Made by a program: the position numbers and the translations under genes. The notes beneath the pieces are model-generated. The model had not been told where the DNA came from and did no database searches. It was given only the letters and a program-made list of their open reading frames with translations. Below are positions 1 through 12,400 of a stretch of DNA of 64,000 nucleotides, piece after piece (the first letter of the stretch is position 1; every line of letters begins with the position of its first letter). The stretch covers positions 16,469,001-16,533,000 of the forward strand of contig JALDNG010000005.1 of assembly GCA_024349245.1 (NCBI GenBank), in the 5' to 3' direction. The DNA comes from Neodontobutis hainanensis (Eukaryota; Chordata; Actinopteri; Gobiiformes; Odontobutidae).

Positions 1-55
1 GGCTATTGTACTCTTAAGCCCTGTTCGCACAGGATTTTTTTACCTGGGGACATCT

Positions 56-316
56 AGGTGGCAGAGTGGTTAGAACTCATGCCTCACAGCAAGAAGGTCC
101 TGGGTTCAATTCCCATCAAGGACAAGGCCTTTCTGTGTGGAGTTTGCATGTTCTCCCTGTGTCTGCGTAGGTTTCCTCCGGGTGCTCCGGTTTCCCCTAC
201 CACCAAAAACATTTACAAAATATAGCACTACAGATGGAAATTAGCTGTTAAGCTATAATCTGGTACAAGCATCTCTGCTCCGGCTTAATGTACATTGTAC
301 GCTGTCCTAAATAAAA
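56..316 (+). repeat. tRNA-derived SINE, subfamily 1 copy
   Basis: The 5' part resembles a tRNA promoter: an A-box-like stretch at 61-73 (GCAGAGTGGTTAG) and a perfect B box GGTTCAATTCC at 103-113. A core follows (GGAGTTTGCATGTTCTCCC, then GGTTTCCTCCGGG), then a tail ending in AATAAA plus poly-A. A second copy with the same head, core and tail lies at about 56460-56722. The family name is not assigned. The 5' limit is approximate. Confidence 0.8.
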
Positions 317-593
317 AAAAATATATAGTAATTTATAATAATTGCATACCTTGACTGTGATTTTTAAGCCTATGCAAATCGACAATGTTTGTAATTTGTA
401 AATACTGACTTTAATCTCAGAATTCTGTTTTTTTTCTAAGAACTCAACCCTCAAAAAAATAAAACTATTTTACATTTGCACAAATCTTCGTGCTTAAATT
501 GGATATACTTAGTCCAACCTTAAAATCAAAATGCAAATGATTGACTTAAGCAATGCAAAAAAAATCAGCAGACATACTATATACATTTACATG

Positions 594-866
594 AAGTTAT
601 TTAGCAGATGCTTTTATCCAAAGCGACTTACATGAAGCTTCCAATCATCAGTGTTACATTTACATTTTTAGTTGACGCTTTCATTTAAAGCGACTTACAT
701 TAAGGTTCCATTCACCAGTGTTACAGCTGGAACACCACTGGAGGCAAGGCTGGTTAAGTGTCTTGCCCAAGGACACAAAGACAGTATGAACTATGGGGAC
801 AGTTGGAATCGCACCGCCTACCTTCCTGTTGAAGGACGACCACTCTACCACTGAGCCACTGCGCCC
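594..866 (-). repeat. tRNA-derived SINE with duplicated tail
   Basis: Read on the minus strand, the head is GGGCGCAGTGGCTCAGTGG followed by a B-box-like GGTGCGATTCC. The body holds the fish-repeat phrase CTTGGGCAAGACACTTAACC. The tail motif (GTAAGTCGCTTTGGATAAAAG, then GCATCTGCTAAAT) is present twice, the copy nearer the body being diverged. The small ORFs crossing it on both strands are artefacts of the repeat. The same tail recurs at 28449-28492. Confidence 0.75.
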
Positions 867-1508
867 TCCGTTCATATATATATATATAGTCTATTAAGAC
901 TTTAGCATCTGTTATTTTAACAGTGTCATAAGAGTAGGATGTCAGACATACAATATCATTTAAATTCTGCCACTATCTCACTTCCCTTGTAATGATGGGC
1001 AGTGGAACAGGCGTGCATTTTCCTTGTCCCATAAATATTAGCATCAGGGTTAGCCACGGTAACATTAGCTGCAACTTCTTTTAATAGTAGCTCATTTCAG
1101 ATTCCACCTTTTCTCCTTTAGCTTTCTGGAAATGTCTGATGCCCCGCTGAAGGCTAACCACTAAACCTTGGTGTACATAGTGAGCCATTGCCCAGACCAT
1201 GTGGTGGCAAACAAGACCAAAACACATGACTATAAATTATCTACATTTACAAGGTTTTGTTTTTGTCTTCTTGTCTTTGCGCAAATGTTTGACAGAAAAC
1301 AGAAAGAAAGAGCCTTCTTGTGAGGCAGCCCAACCACAAGGTGCCACGGTAACAGGATGAGAGCAGAAAATGACCAACTAGGCATCTCTTAAATTGCTCA
1401 GTTTAAGCAATTATCTCCGAAAGAAAATTATATACACACATTCATGACTGTTTTTGTGTCAGAGATACGTCAGTACTCATGAATGTCACATCAGAATGCA
1501 TGCATTCT

Positions 1509-2461
1509 GGGATACAATCCGTGTATGGTTTGTTCTTTCTGTTTCAAAACAAAATCCGAAAAACACAAATATGAATTATTTTGTTTTTTTCTGTTTTAAG
1601 TCAATAACAGAAAAATCAAATCAAAATATGAAACAATCTGTTTTGTTTGTACTTTTTGGGGTTTTTAGCTTAATGTTGTAGCCTACTCTGGGACTAGCGT
1701 CTAGTCACGGAGAGCGCTTTACCGGTCTCTTTAACAGAACCCCATCAGACAGACAGCCCAGACCTCAGACTGGGACTGGGGCTGAGGGAGACTCAGACCG
1801 GGGAAACATGAGCGAGGCAAGTGACATTAAACCCAGCTCCAGAGAGAGCATCAGGACTGCACCTCAAACAGCTGTACTGGAATGATCAAAAAAGCTCAAT
1901 TTAATGTCAACTCAGTATGTAAGTATTAATGGTTCAAACTCTGAGATTAGGCTACATCACAGCCACAGCGTAAGGGCACCTCCTCCTCGTCCTGGTTTTG
2001 AATTAGTGAAAAAGTTGAATTTTGTGTAGTGAAGCTGTGTGCCGGGCTGAAATCACTCTCACCTGTACTGGTCTACTGCAGGCCCAGGTTAAGCCCCACC
2101 AAAGTTTCCTGGGGCTGTTTTCCATGTAGCCTGCCCTAAACGGGAACCCATAAAGCATTAGTCCAAATATATAATGCTCCTGGTCTTCATAAAGATGAGA
2201 TCAGCAGCGGGGAACACTGTGCTGGTGGCCGGTGCTAAAGAATAGGCTGCTATGGGAATGTGTGGGAATAAAGGACACAGTTTACCCACTCCCATGTTAC
2301 AATAAAGTGGAAAATCTGAATATTACAAAAACAACAAAACAAACATTCCATTCTGTTTTTGTTTCAAATAGAAAAACACTTAAACTAGCTAATTTTTATT
2401 TTGGGGATTTTGTTTTGAAAGGAAATAACCAAAGATCGAACCATACACAGATTGGATACCC
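1509..2461. mobile_element. Possible non-autonomous DNA transposon with inverted ends
   Basis: The left end starts GGGATACAATCCGTGTATGG. The reverse complement of the right end starts GGGTATCCAATCTGTGTATGG. Both then continue through TTTCAAAACAAAATCC, giving roughly 50-60 bp of imperfect inverted similarity. The interior (about 1690-2220) is more GC-rich and has no long ORF. No clear target-site duplication is visible, so the element status and exact ends are inference. Confidence 0.45.
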
Positions 2462-3721
2462 TTTTTGAGATACTCTTGTTTTTAACCTCATGTGACCTGT
2501 ACATTTAAACACAGGGCGTTTTATAGTTGGCAGACGGACTTTGAAAACCAAATCTAATGTATCTGTAAGTCCTGTCTCTTGGGGATCTCAAATTTTGTAT
2601 GTCAGTTAAGCATGCAACATGTTTGACACTCACTTTGGCATTAAGTTAAAGCTGGTATGGCATTCATGGCTCCGAAAACTCATTTGGATAAACAATAGTG
2701 GCACAACAAAAGGTGCAGAAGTGTCTTTGCAAGTACTGTTGAGAGTTTGTATGGCATGTAGGTGGGTTTAAGTGCAAGCAAGGTTATTTTTACTTTTTGC
2801 AATGGCCTATTTTTTCTCTGGTGTTCCAAGAGACAGGATTAGAGAGATTAGAGCGAGGCTTTCTGACTCGGTACCCTGCAGCTACAAGCAGCGAGAATCC
2901 AACTGATGTAAACACACGTAGGCTACATATGTGTGCAAGATAATACATTATGTAACACAGCTGTAAACAAGAACAAAAAAATAAAAGAGTCTAAAAATTT
3001 ATTTGAATGATTGTTTTTGACCAATAACTGTTAAGTGGGACAAAAAAATGTTTTTTAATGAATTGGTACCTTTTTGAATACATTATGGTGGCATTTTTTT
3101 TTGTTGTTTATTATATTTATTGATACCACTAATTATACTGGATATTAATTTTTTCTTTCATCTTTATGATTGATGTAACCAATATTGCAGATAATTGTAA
3201 TATACTGACTGTTGAATATTGTGACAGACAGTTCACAAGTGTTACCATGGCACCATGCTGTAGGTTGTGCTAACCTACAGCATCAAGCTTTGACCCTTGT
3301 TGCTATTTAGAGCTAATCCTTTTATTTCTGTGCTACTTTGTGGCTGGTTGTTGACTTCATTGATGTTATAGTCTTGGGCTTTTAGCTCACTTTACAACTA
3401 CAGTGGATGATAAACAGCCATGGCTCATTGTGTGGACCACCGAGGAGTTGGCCTGAACTGTACTTCCATTGTAATGAGCCATCCTTGAGAGAGATGTTAT
3501 ATGCACATACAAATCTTTCTTGGAAGTTGGAAAAATTTTATTAGCACAGCTAATATGCTATTTTCTCCTTTTCCATATTGCACACTTTACTTTAATATAG
3601 TTTATAATATGACATTACCATTAGTTGTCTACAACCTACATAAAAACTAAGCTAGTTAGTAAAGCTACTGCTACTGCTATTGCTGTTTAAAAGGTAATAC
3701 TGAATCTAACTGGAATTGAGG
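2462..3721. other. AT-rich intergenic sequence
   Basis: No convincing exon, RNA gene or clear repeat was recognised. Open frames are short and lack similarity to any family I know. Confidence 0.5.
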
Positions 3722-3908
3722 GGTGCGTGATGGCACAGTGGCCTTTCTGCATGTCCCAGTGTCACCGTGGGTCAGTATATGTATAAGTGTTAGCCCTGCG
3801 ATTAATTGATCATTAGCCAGAGTGTACCCACCTAAGGCAAATAGCTGGGGTAAACTCAAGCCCCACGTGACCCTTAACAGGTTTTAACGGTAGCAGGTGA
3901 ATGAATCA
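3722..3908 (+). repeat. SINE fragment, subfamily 3, internally deleted
   Basis: A short head (GTGATGGCACAGTGG) joins directly to the 3' half of the repeat. That half runs through GTTAGCCCTGCGATTAA and CCACGTGACCCTTAACAGG to a GAATGAAT tail. It aligns with the minus-strand copy at 59106-59480, but most of the core is missing. The 60-residue minus-strand ORF over it is not a gene. Confidence 0.6.
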
Positions 3909-5640
3909 TAGAATATTCCAACTTTCCGAGTTGTATGAGTACAATAAAAAGTTGGAAGAAGAACTTTGTAACTGTGACCATCTAAGGACAACATGATGTA
4001 AAAATATGAGACTATATATTGTTAGCATCACATTTAGCAAAGAGCAGCAATGCTTGGCTGGTAATATTACTGACCACATGAAGAGTTTAATTTATGTTTG
4101 GTATCGTCCAATGTGCAATATATTACGTTTGTCTCTGGGTCTATATTGTTTTTCACTTGCCTTTTAGAATTTGCTGTCTTCACTGTTTTTCAACCCAAGT
4201 TACGGTACTCCTTTGCTAATGTTGCTGATCTGTATTTTGAATGGTTCTTTGGTGGGCACAAACAGAAGTAAGCGTGTAGTCTTAATCAGAGGTTATTTTG
4301 CCCGGTCTGGTAATCTGTGTCAAGATGGGCTGGGACAGTACAAGATGAGGATTATAGTTTCCACTCTGGCTATAGCTGGACTTCTTAGCTATTCCTGCAT
4401 GTCATCCAGTCTCACCCCATCCATTCAGTCTGCACAACAACGGTTTGAACTTAAACTTGTTTATTGTTTGGGTATTCACAATTAGAGCTTCACAGGTGAG
4501 CCTGGAATGTGTACCAGTCAGTTTGTCACTATTCCACATTTCCACAATCATAGAAAATACCAAATGTTATGATTTTACATTTAAAATGTTTGTGTTCTTT
4601 AAAATATCAGTTTAGATATTTGAACATTAGCACATTTTAGATCTCCTTGTCTCAAAAGAACATGTTTGAAACATGGTTGGAACTCAAGTGGGAACAACAA
4701 TTTAGGGTTCTAATGTTGTGCACCCTATTTTATACAATAAATATCAATTTATATTAGAGATTAATATTAAAGTTCCACTACTTGATTTTCTTTTGGCCGT
4801 CCCTTTCTCAGACTCCACTTTCTCCGCAAAGCACCCTAGAGACCTCTCCTGCTTCTTCCTTATTAAAAAAAGTAAAAAGGGACCAATTTTTCCTACACAA
4901 AATATGAATACATTGCCCCAAACTGAAGTTTTGAGCTTATCAGCAACTTCTGCAACAGAACGGCAGTTATCTCCGCATCATGGGTTTTTAACCATTTTCC
5001 CCAACTAGAAGGAAAAAAATCAGATACAGTCTGTTTTAAGTCTTGTTTATGCTCCCATATTTATCAATTAGAGCTGTCCATTACAAACATTATCATCTCA
5101 GACTTTACACTTCCAAACATTATCTGTAGGGGGCAGTAGACTGAGTCAAAGATGTCAGCACCTCAGAAAAAGAACACAAACTAGAACAACAACAAACACA
5201 GTGACTTTGGAGGAGGTTTTTAATAAGTATATCTTAAGAAGGAGGCAAGAACGACAGCTTTTGTGTCTTGAGGACGGGGAATTTGTCATATTCTGCCGAT
5301 ACGAGACATTTATGACAAATATAATTTTCAACACTTACAAACATCCACATGGGCCTTTTAAAAAAACTTGCTCTGCAAAATGCTAAGATGTTTGTAACTT
5401 TAGACCAACTTGCTTAGTGTCCTTGCCTGTATTGTTTTGATATAATTATAGAATACTACTACATTTTACAGAGTGAGTTCATCTTTAATTTGATATCTGC
5501 TGGGATGTTGACTTCAAGATGTTTGAAACCGCTTTAGTACTTTGTCCCACTTTTTCTTGTTGCTTTGCCTTTGCCTCAGTTAGCTCTATATTTTGCTGCT
5601 GATTGTGTCAAACAGTTCAAACGGAGCTGTCAGACCGAGG
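3909..5640. other. Intergenic sequence upstream of ip6k2
   Basis: Two frames of about 100 residues start near 4171 and 4718. Neither has a recognisable domain, a good initiation context or exon-like base composition, so neither is called as a gene. Nothing else was recognised. Confidence 0.45.
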
Positions 5641-5689
5641 GAAAACAGCTGAGCTTGTTTGTTGGTCCTCCCCCTCTCCCCCTCTCCTG

Positions 5690-5850
5690 TCTTTGTTTGC
5701 CTGCTCGTTTGCCTTGAAGGGTTACCACCCAACAACCTGCTTTTATGGCTGCTGATTGGTGCATTGCATGTTAAGGGGGCGGGCTGAGTGTGTGGCTTGT
5801 GTGGGCTTTACCAGTGGAGAAGCAGCTCAGTCCTGTCAGTAAGACCCAAG
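5690..5850 (+). promoter_or_regulatory. Probable ip6k2 promoter (CCAAT and GC box)
   Basis: An inverted CCAAT box (ATTGG, 5755-5759) lies about 15 bp before a GC box (GGGGGCGGG, from 5775), after a CT-rich stretch. A donor-like TCA|GTAAGA near 5838 could end a 5' noncoding exon. A plausible acceptor (TTTTGAGCAG) lies just before 6050. The transcription start cannot be fixed from sequence alone. Confidence 0.5.
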
Positions 5851-6052
5851 TCTGCGACAGAGACACAAGCTGGATTCTGCCTCTGTTTGCTTTGCACCAC
5901 ACTGAGTGTTATCCATAACATTGCACAAATAGGCTTCTCTTTTGTATTCGACTAGATGAATATCCAAATCAGGACAAAGAGGAATTATTTGCCATCAAAC
6001 TGAAGCTGTTCTTTTCTGTTTCCTCCTTCCTGTCTTTTGTTTTGAGCAGCAG

Positions 6053-6157
6053 ATGAAGCAGATCACCATTACATCGACTTCAGGGGAAACTAAGGGATGT
6101 CCGTGCTTCGAGCTGCAGTGTGAAAGCGCATTCCCGGGACCAGCTGTCAGCGGATAG
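6053..6157 (+). promoter_or_regulatory. Upstream ORF 1 in the ip6k2 leader
   Basis: A 34-codon ATG-to-TAG frame ends 74 bases before the kinase start at 6232. It lies just after a plausible splice acceptor, so it should be in the mature leader if the main start is as called. Its peptide is not recognised. A role in restraining translation is inference. Confidence 0.4.
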
Positions 6158-6197
6158 GGCCCACCACCACATTAAACGTTTGTCTGTTAAAAAGCTA

Positions 6198-6344
6198 ATG
6201 CCCGCGCCACAGTGGTCCGGGCCAGATGAGGATGAGTCGGGCCGTGGAGGCTCAGGCCCGGGAGGCCATGGATGCAGAGCAGAAGGAAAAGAAGCAGCAG
6301 CAGGTTCAGCCGCAGTGCTACTCAGAGAGAGGGGTGATGCTTGA
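6198..6344 (+). promoter_or_regulatory. Upstream ORF 2, overlapping the ip6k2 start
   Basis: An ATG at 6198 opens a 48-codon frame, out of frame with the kinase. It runs past both candidate kinase starts (6226 and 6232) and stops at 6344. Ribosomes using it would miss the main start, so it could be repressive. The peptide is Gly/Glu/Ala-rich and unrecognised. Confidence 0.4.
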
Positions 6345-9300
6345 GCCCTTCGTGCACCAGGTGGGGGGTCACTCCTGCGTGCTGCGCTTTGGGGAACAGA
6401 CCATCTGCAAGCCTCTTATCCCCCGTGAGCATCAGTTCTACAAAAGTCTGCCCGCCTCCATGAGGAAGTTCACGCCACAGTACAGAGGTAAGCACAGTTT
6501 ATGCACATGGCTATTGTTATCTGTAAATCTGTCTACATTTGCGTAGACAGCTGATGCATGATGGTGTAAATATTTACAAACAAACAATACAAAACATACT
6601 GTGTGTTTCCTTCCTTCTGCTCATACACACCATGAAAACACAAATGTCTTTCAGAAGAAGATAAAAAAACACTTTATCTCAATGAGCTCTATATGTACTT
6701 TTCATTTGTTGCTTTATTAGTTTCCTACGTATTATTTTGTTTTGGTTTAATGTATTTTTACTCTTTTTAGTCTTTTCTTTGTCTCCTATTTAAATTTGTA
6801 AAACTATTTGCACATGCATCTTTGCACATTTTTTAACTTTGACTAACCTTAGATGGTTAAGGCCTTTTCACTTTTCAAACACAGTGCTTTACTTTAAAAA
6901 TTATCCTGCCAGTGTTATTTATTGAAATGTTTTTTTGGGACTACAAAGCAGCAGGTTGTACCAGATGTTGCCACAAGTAGGTGCTGTAGTAAATCTGTCT
7001 CTGCAGTGTATTCTGTTAATGTGGAATATGATAGTCTTTCACTAATTTCTATGGCACAAAACTGGACGTTGAATCACTTTTGAGCTAATTTACAAACCAA
7101 AAACCACACCCTTCCAAAGACCTTCAAAAGTAGCATGATGAAACAGTAATGTTAGACTGGTCTAACAGCACATATTTAATTGTTGTGACCCACAATCCAC
7201 TCTAAAGGATAAATAAACCTGTGAGTAAATAAGAGTCCTGCGTGCTCTAAGGCAGTACTAGCAGTGTTCTTACCTTCCTCCATCCTCCGGACCCCTACAC
7301 AAGCGCACATTCTCTCGGAATGTTATTTAATACAGGCTCACGGCCTGTGCAGCTGTTTCCTTTGTGTCCCCTGCGCAGACTACTCGCAAGTGAAAGGTGA
7401 GACAAAGCAGCCTATTGTCTTACAGCACTGATTGACATTTGGCTCTACCCTCTGTAATCTCCAGTGGTGCATCCAATCTCCCCAAAACACCAGAGACGCC
7501 CCACATGTTGCTCAAGACCTCCCACAACAGACAAACAAAAACACCAGTGCTGTGAAGCTTCTTTGAGTACATGAAAATCACATGTTTTATTTTCTCTCAA
7601 ATGTTAGCCCCCAAGTGACACATGCTAAAATAAATTAAACTTTGTTTTGCTGTTACAAGAATAATTTGACAAAAAATAAATAAAAAATTGTCTACTCTTT
7701 TGGCCATTATTTGCAAGTTATTGTTTATTGCAAGTTGCAGTGATACATTATTTCTTTCTATTTCTTAAATAGAAATAAATAACTTATCACTAAAAGAAAT
7801 TGTGTTTTTTACCTTTTGCATTTATCTTTGAAGATAAATTTGTGTCTTTGAAAGGGTTATTTATGATTTGGTATAATGTATACCTTTGTGCACTCCTTTA
7901 TTGCTAATGGTCAGTTGTGTGTTATATCATGTAATTACATGTTACTTATAATATTTTCAAATAAAGTCTTTTTAGTGTAATTGAACAGCCTTGCGTCTTT
8001 TGTGTCCAGTCTCCTACTCTTCTTTCCTAGATGCTTATTTTGCGTATAATCAATGGCTGTATATCAGCATTGTGCATAACCATGTATGGTATATGTTTTA
8101 ACCTTTGTTGTGTTTTTTTTAACAAGAAGTTGCAACTGTTGGTCACTCAATTTGAGTATGTAATTTAGTGCATATGGTGCTGGGAAATTGGAAAGTAGAC
8201 TTTACAATGGCTTGAAAAGTGCTCTGTATTTTCATCCTAGAGATGCTGTTAAAGTGGATATCTTATGTCTGTACTTGTTTTAGTGCTACTATTTTCAGTT
8301 AATATTCCAAAATGCTTCTTCCTTGTGGCTTGACACATCTCCGTTCCATCTCAGGTGTGGTGTCAGTAAGCTTCGAGGAGGACGACCAAGGGAACCTCTG
8401 CCTTTTTGCCTACCCCCTCCGCAGCGACCTGACCGCAGACCTGGAGAACAAGGACCCCTCAGCTGACAGCGAGCCCAAGAGCAAGATCGTCAAATGGGGC
8501 AAAGTGATGGCGTCCTCGCTCCTCGTGGACAGCGAAAACTTCAAAGATGGACGCCGTCACTCTCGCAAAGACAAAGAAAAGAGGTACGGTTGATACAAAC
8601 AATATGTTGCATCAGACAGTCACACAGGTTTTATTTGAACACTATATGGGCCTATTTAAAGCTGTTTACCTCAAATGGTTAAAGTTACAGCCTGAAGTCT
8701 CATAATATCATTGGTGACACATATAACCTCAAGCAAACAGACTCTAAATACTGCAAGAGACTGATCCTTAGCCTTGGCAGTTGGAGGATAGGTCAAATCT
8801 GGGTTAGGTAACGGGCTCGTGCACACAACACACAGGCACGCAATGTCCACAATCACGCTCTAAGGGCCCTATATAGTGCCGTATATAGGGACAAGCAGGG
8901 GTTATTGTGTTGTCTGAATGTCTAGTGGGCTCAATGTGTCCCTCTGTGCTTCGTGGAGAGTAATGAAAAATGGATGGTCTATGCAATGTGTACCGTAATG
9001 CATTATAACAAAAGATAGCGGCTGACTAGAAAGAGATGTACACTTTTACAAACCATAAGGCACAGAAAAAGTCCACATGCACTTAATGAAACTGTATTAT
9101 TATACATTTGATGTACAAGTCTATTTACAGTCAGGTCAACAATATTACACCTCTGAATTCTATAAAAATAAAAATAAATTATTGTATATGACTGTATTGG
9201 GTGGTCATCCTTTAACCGAAAAGTTGGCAGTTTAATTCCAGCTCTCACCAGTTTATGCTGTTGTTGTGTCTTTGAGCAAGACATTTCACCCACCTTCAGT

Positions 9301-9439
9301 ATCTGTGGACTGGTGTGTGAGTGTGTTTGGAGGCCGGAGATTACAAAGGCACAAAATAACAGTTGTGACTTTGGAGTGAATGAATAATGGACTCTGTGAA
9401 GTGCTTTAAAAACCTTGAAAAATCTACATAAATCCAATA

Positions 9440-9475
<36 letters not shown>

Positions 9476-12400
9476 CTGTATAAATGAAGATATAAGAGGG
9501 ATAGATGTAGCCAGGTGCTGCTAATCACCAGGACTCAAATAAATACTTAGAATGTTTTGAACATACCTGTATATACATTTTAATAACCATTTTAATGAGG
9601 CATTTCAAAGTGGTGGAAAGTGTAGGAGAAACCAAAACTATATAAAATAAGTATACATCAATTCAGAACTAGGCTCTGTTGTGTTTGTAACTTAAAGCAG
9701 GTAACGTTAAATGCGGCACTTTATAATTGATCAACAGTCCTGTTGTGATAAACTAACAGATTATTCTTATTAAATGCTACAAAAAAGACTACTGTAATGT
9801 ACCAAAAAACTGATATGCAGACAAACTAAACATGATTAATCATTCAAATTCATGTTGCCCAGTTTAATCATTATCTTGTAGTTAAAGCTGTCTCCTTGCT
9901 ACCCATCAGTATCCATAAGCTGCCGGAGGACGTGGAGCGGGTGCAGCAGGCCGAGGTGCTGTACTATAGTCTGGAGCATAGCCACAGTAACGCAGCCCCA
10001 CAACTCAAGCACAACCCCTGGAGCCTCAAGTGTCACCAGCAGCATCTGCAGAGGATGAAGGAGAACGCCAAGCAGCGCAACCAATACAGTATCCTTTCGC
10101 CAGAGAGACACAGCTTTCACTTATACCATCAATTATTTAGCTCTGAGCAGCAAAATCATTATCAGGGTTGTTGGAACTCAATGGATATTGGTTATTTATT
10201 TGCAGAGCAGACACAGGCAGTTTACTCTAATAACCACACCACTCTTCTAACTAGTCATTGTATCACGTTCCCTGTCTGATGGAGTTGCTTTTCTGAAGCA
10301 CTCCATTTAGTCACTTGATACTGTTTAGCTACATAATATTTTTGTTCTAATGACTGTCATACTGGATCTACTTCAAGTCAGTGTCAGCTGGAGCATCCTT
10401 TAGAGCCAGACGTATTTATATCTGTGAAGATACATTGAGTAAAACAAGACACTTTGATCAGAATTAGGTTTTCTACACTGTATAATCATCTTGAAATAAC
10501 ACTTTTTGCACTTGTTGTGGTAAAATACTGTCAAACTCCATAGAAACCATTTTGATAGAAGTAATTAGCTAATTACTACAGTGTGTCCCTATGAGGCTAC
10601 CGTTGTTGCTCACAGGCTCTAGAAAAATTGGGAAAGGGGAGGAACATAAAATGTCTCCACACTGCCATTAACCTACACACAGTGCCTTTAGGCAAGTTTA
10701 AAATTAAAATATAAATATGGCTACCACTTTTTCTTCCTTGACTCAGCATCTCAGAGTTTATTCTGTTGGAGAACCTGACGTGGCGCCACACAGTTCCGTG
10801 CGTGCTGGACTTGAAGATGGGCACGCGGCAGCACGGTGACGACGCCTCAGAGGAGAAGAAGGCCCTGCACATGCGCAAGTGCCAGCAGAGTACCTCCGCC
10901 TCCATTGGAGTCCGGCTCTGTGGCATGCAGGTGAGCTCCGAGCCTGAAGTAATATTAAGAGTAAACATTGTAATACTGTCCTGTCAAAGACTGGGAAGAT
11001 CATTTGTAAAGGTTATTTATTTTCTCAAAACAGAAACAAACTAAAAGACTGAAATATGAGTACATCTCCTAGGGCTGGGCAATATGGACTAGAAATTATA
11101 TCTTGATATATTTAGCAGAAATTTGATAGTCAGTGATTAGGCCTGGCTCAATATTTTCCCATGAAGTATTTATAAATGAGCTGTTCTAATGTCACACAGG
11201 CTTTAATTAGCCAAATAAAATTTTGCTGTCTCTCTGGCAGCCTACCTGATGCAAAGTCAGTTTTTTGGTGTCATGTTAAGTTAGTGTGGCAGAAAAACAA
11301 ACCTACTAATTGGCCTACGTATACAGTCAACAGAATCTTTATTGCCATATATCTGATACTTTAATTGCAGTCCTAACGCAGCTTAGGTTTATAAGCTTTA
11401 CAGTTTAAACCCATAAACCCATAAACCCATAACTTCAGCCTGTGCACAAGTCAAATTTTATGTGAGCCACCAATCAGCTTTATCATTACAGGGCTTAATT
11501 AAAGCCCTTTAAAAACAATACATCTCTAGAGAACTTTGATGTTCCTGCTGAACTGTGCCTTCCCCGTGTGCGCATTTATGAAAGGGTTAGACAGCAAAAC
11601 ATTTAAATTAACAAAATAGTATTAGCCAGTAAAATAAGGTAATCTGTGATTACCTCAAGATTTGGGCAAATGGCCATCGACTGACTGATAAGTTTGTGTG
11701 CTGTCAGTGAGTGGGTAGAGAACATTAGTGTGTGGTTCAGTATTTAGCTTCTACATTTATACATTTATATTAACATTTAGGCCACAACTTACAAGCCACT
11801 AGATGCTTAAGACTATATTATGCTAGATTTGTAGAGAAAACCAAATGCAACCATTTAGCAAACTCAGAGTTATACACAAACATTAATCAAATTAAACTGA
11901 ATTGAAGCCTGATAAGATTAGCATACAGTATACGTTGCTAAAGCTGCAAAATCCCCATTAAGGTAAAATGGATGTTGCAACAAACATAGATATTATAATT
12001 GGATATGCTTGCAGAAAGACATCAAATCTATTGTTCCTTAGCAATCCTGCACCTTCTGATAAACAGCCTACAGCCAACATACTTGAGCACAACTGAAGTC
12101 TAGACGTTTATAATGTATTTGTCCATGTTTGCAGGTGTACCAGTCTGACACAGGCCAGCTGATGTTCATGAACAAATACCACGGACGCAAGCTGAACCTG
12201 ACCGGCTTTAAAGAATCCCTGTTCCAGTTCTTTCACAGCGGTCGCCGGCTGCGTCGTGAACTGCTCTCTCCCGTCTTGCACCGGCTGCGCGACATGAAGG
12301 CTGCCCTGGAGGACTGCGAATCCTACCGCTTCTACTCCAGCTCTCTGCTCATCATCTACGACGGAGCGGCACACAGAAAGCACACGCGGCGACGCACTGA

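Noticed and set aside
681..875. Minus-strand frame starting MNGGRSGSVVEWSS
   Set aside because: It is the tRNA-like head of a SINE read as protein; this peptide recurs wherever the SINE occurs in fish genomes.
1808..1888. Short GC-rich ATG frame (MSEASDIKPSSRES) as a first exon
   Set aside because: Only 26 codons, ends in a stop, no partner exon found, and it lies within a possible transposon.
4171..4485. 104-residue plus-strand frame
   Set aside because: No ATG at its first codon, hydrophobic low-information composition and no known similarity; more likely chance.
6120..6344. 74-residue frame over the ip6k2 start
   Set aside because: Its first codon is GTG. Only the part from the ATG at 6198 was kept, as an upstream ORF.
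9003..9437. 144-residue minus-strand frame
   Set aside because: It spans a degenerate SINE and its flanks; no domain or splice context.
11405..11432. Telomere-like repeats (ATAAACCC)
   Set aside because: Only three 9-bp units (CATAAACCC); not the vertebrate TTAGGG repeat.
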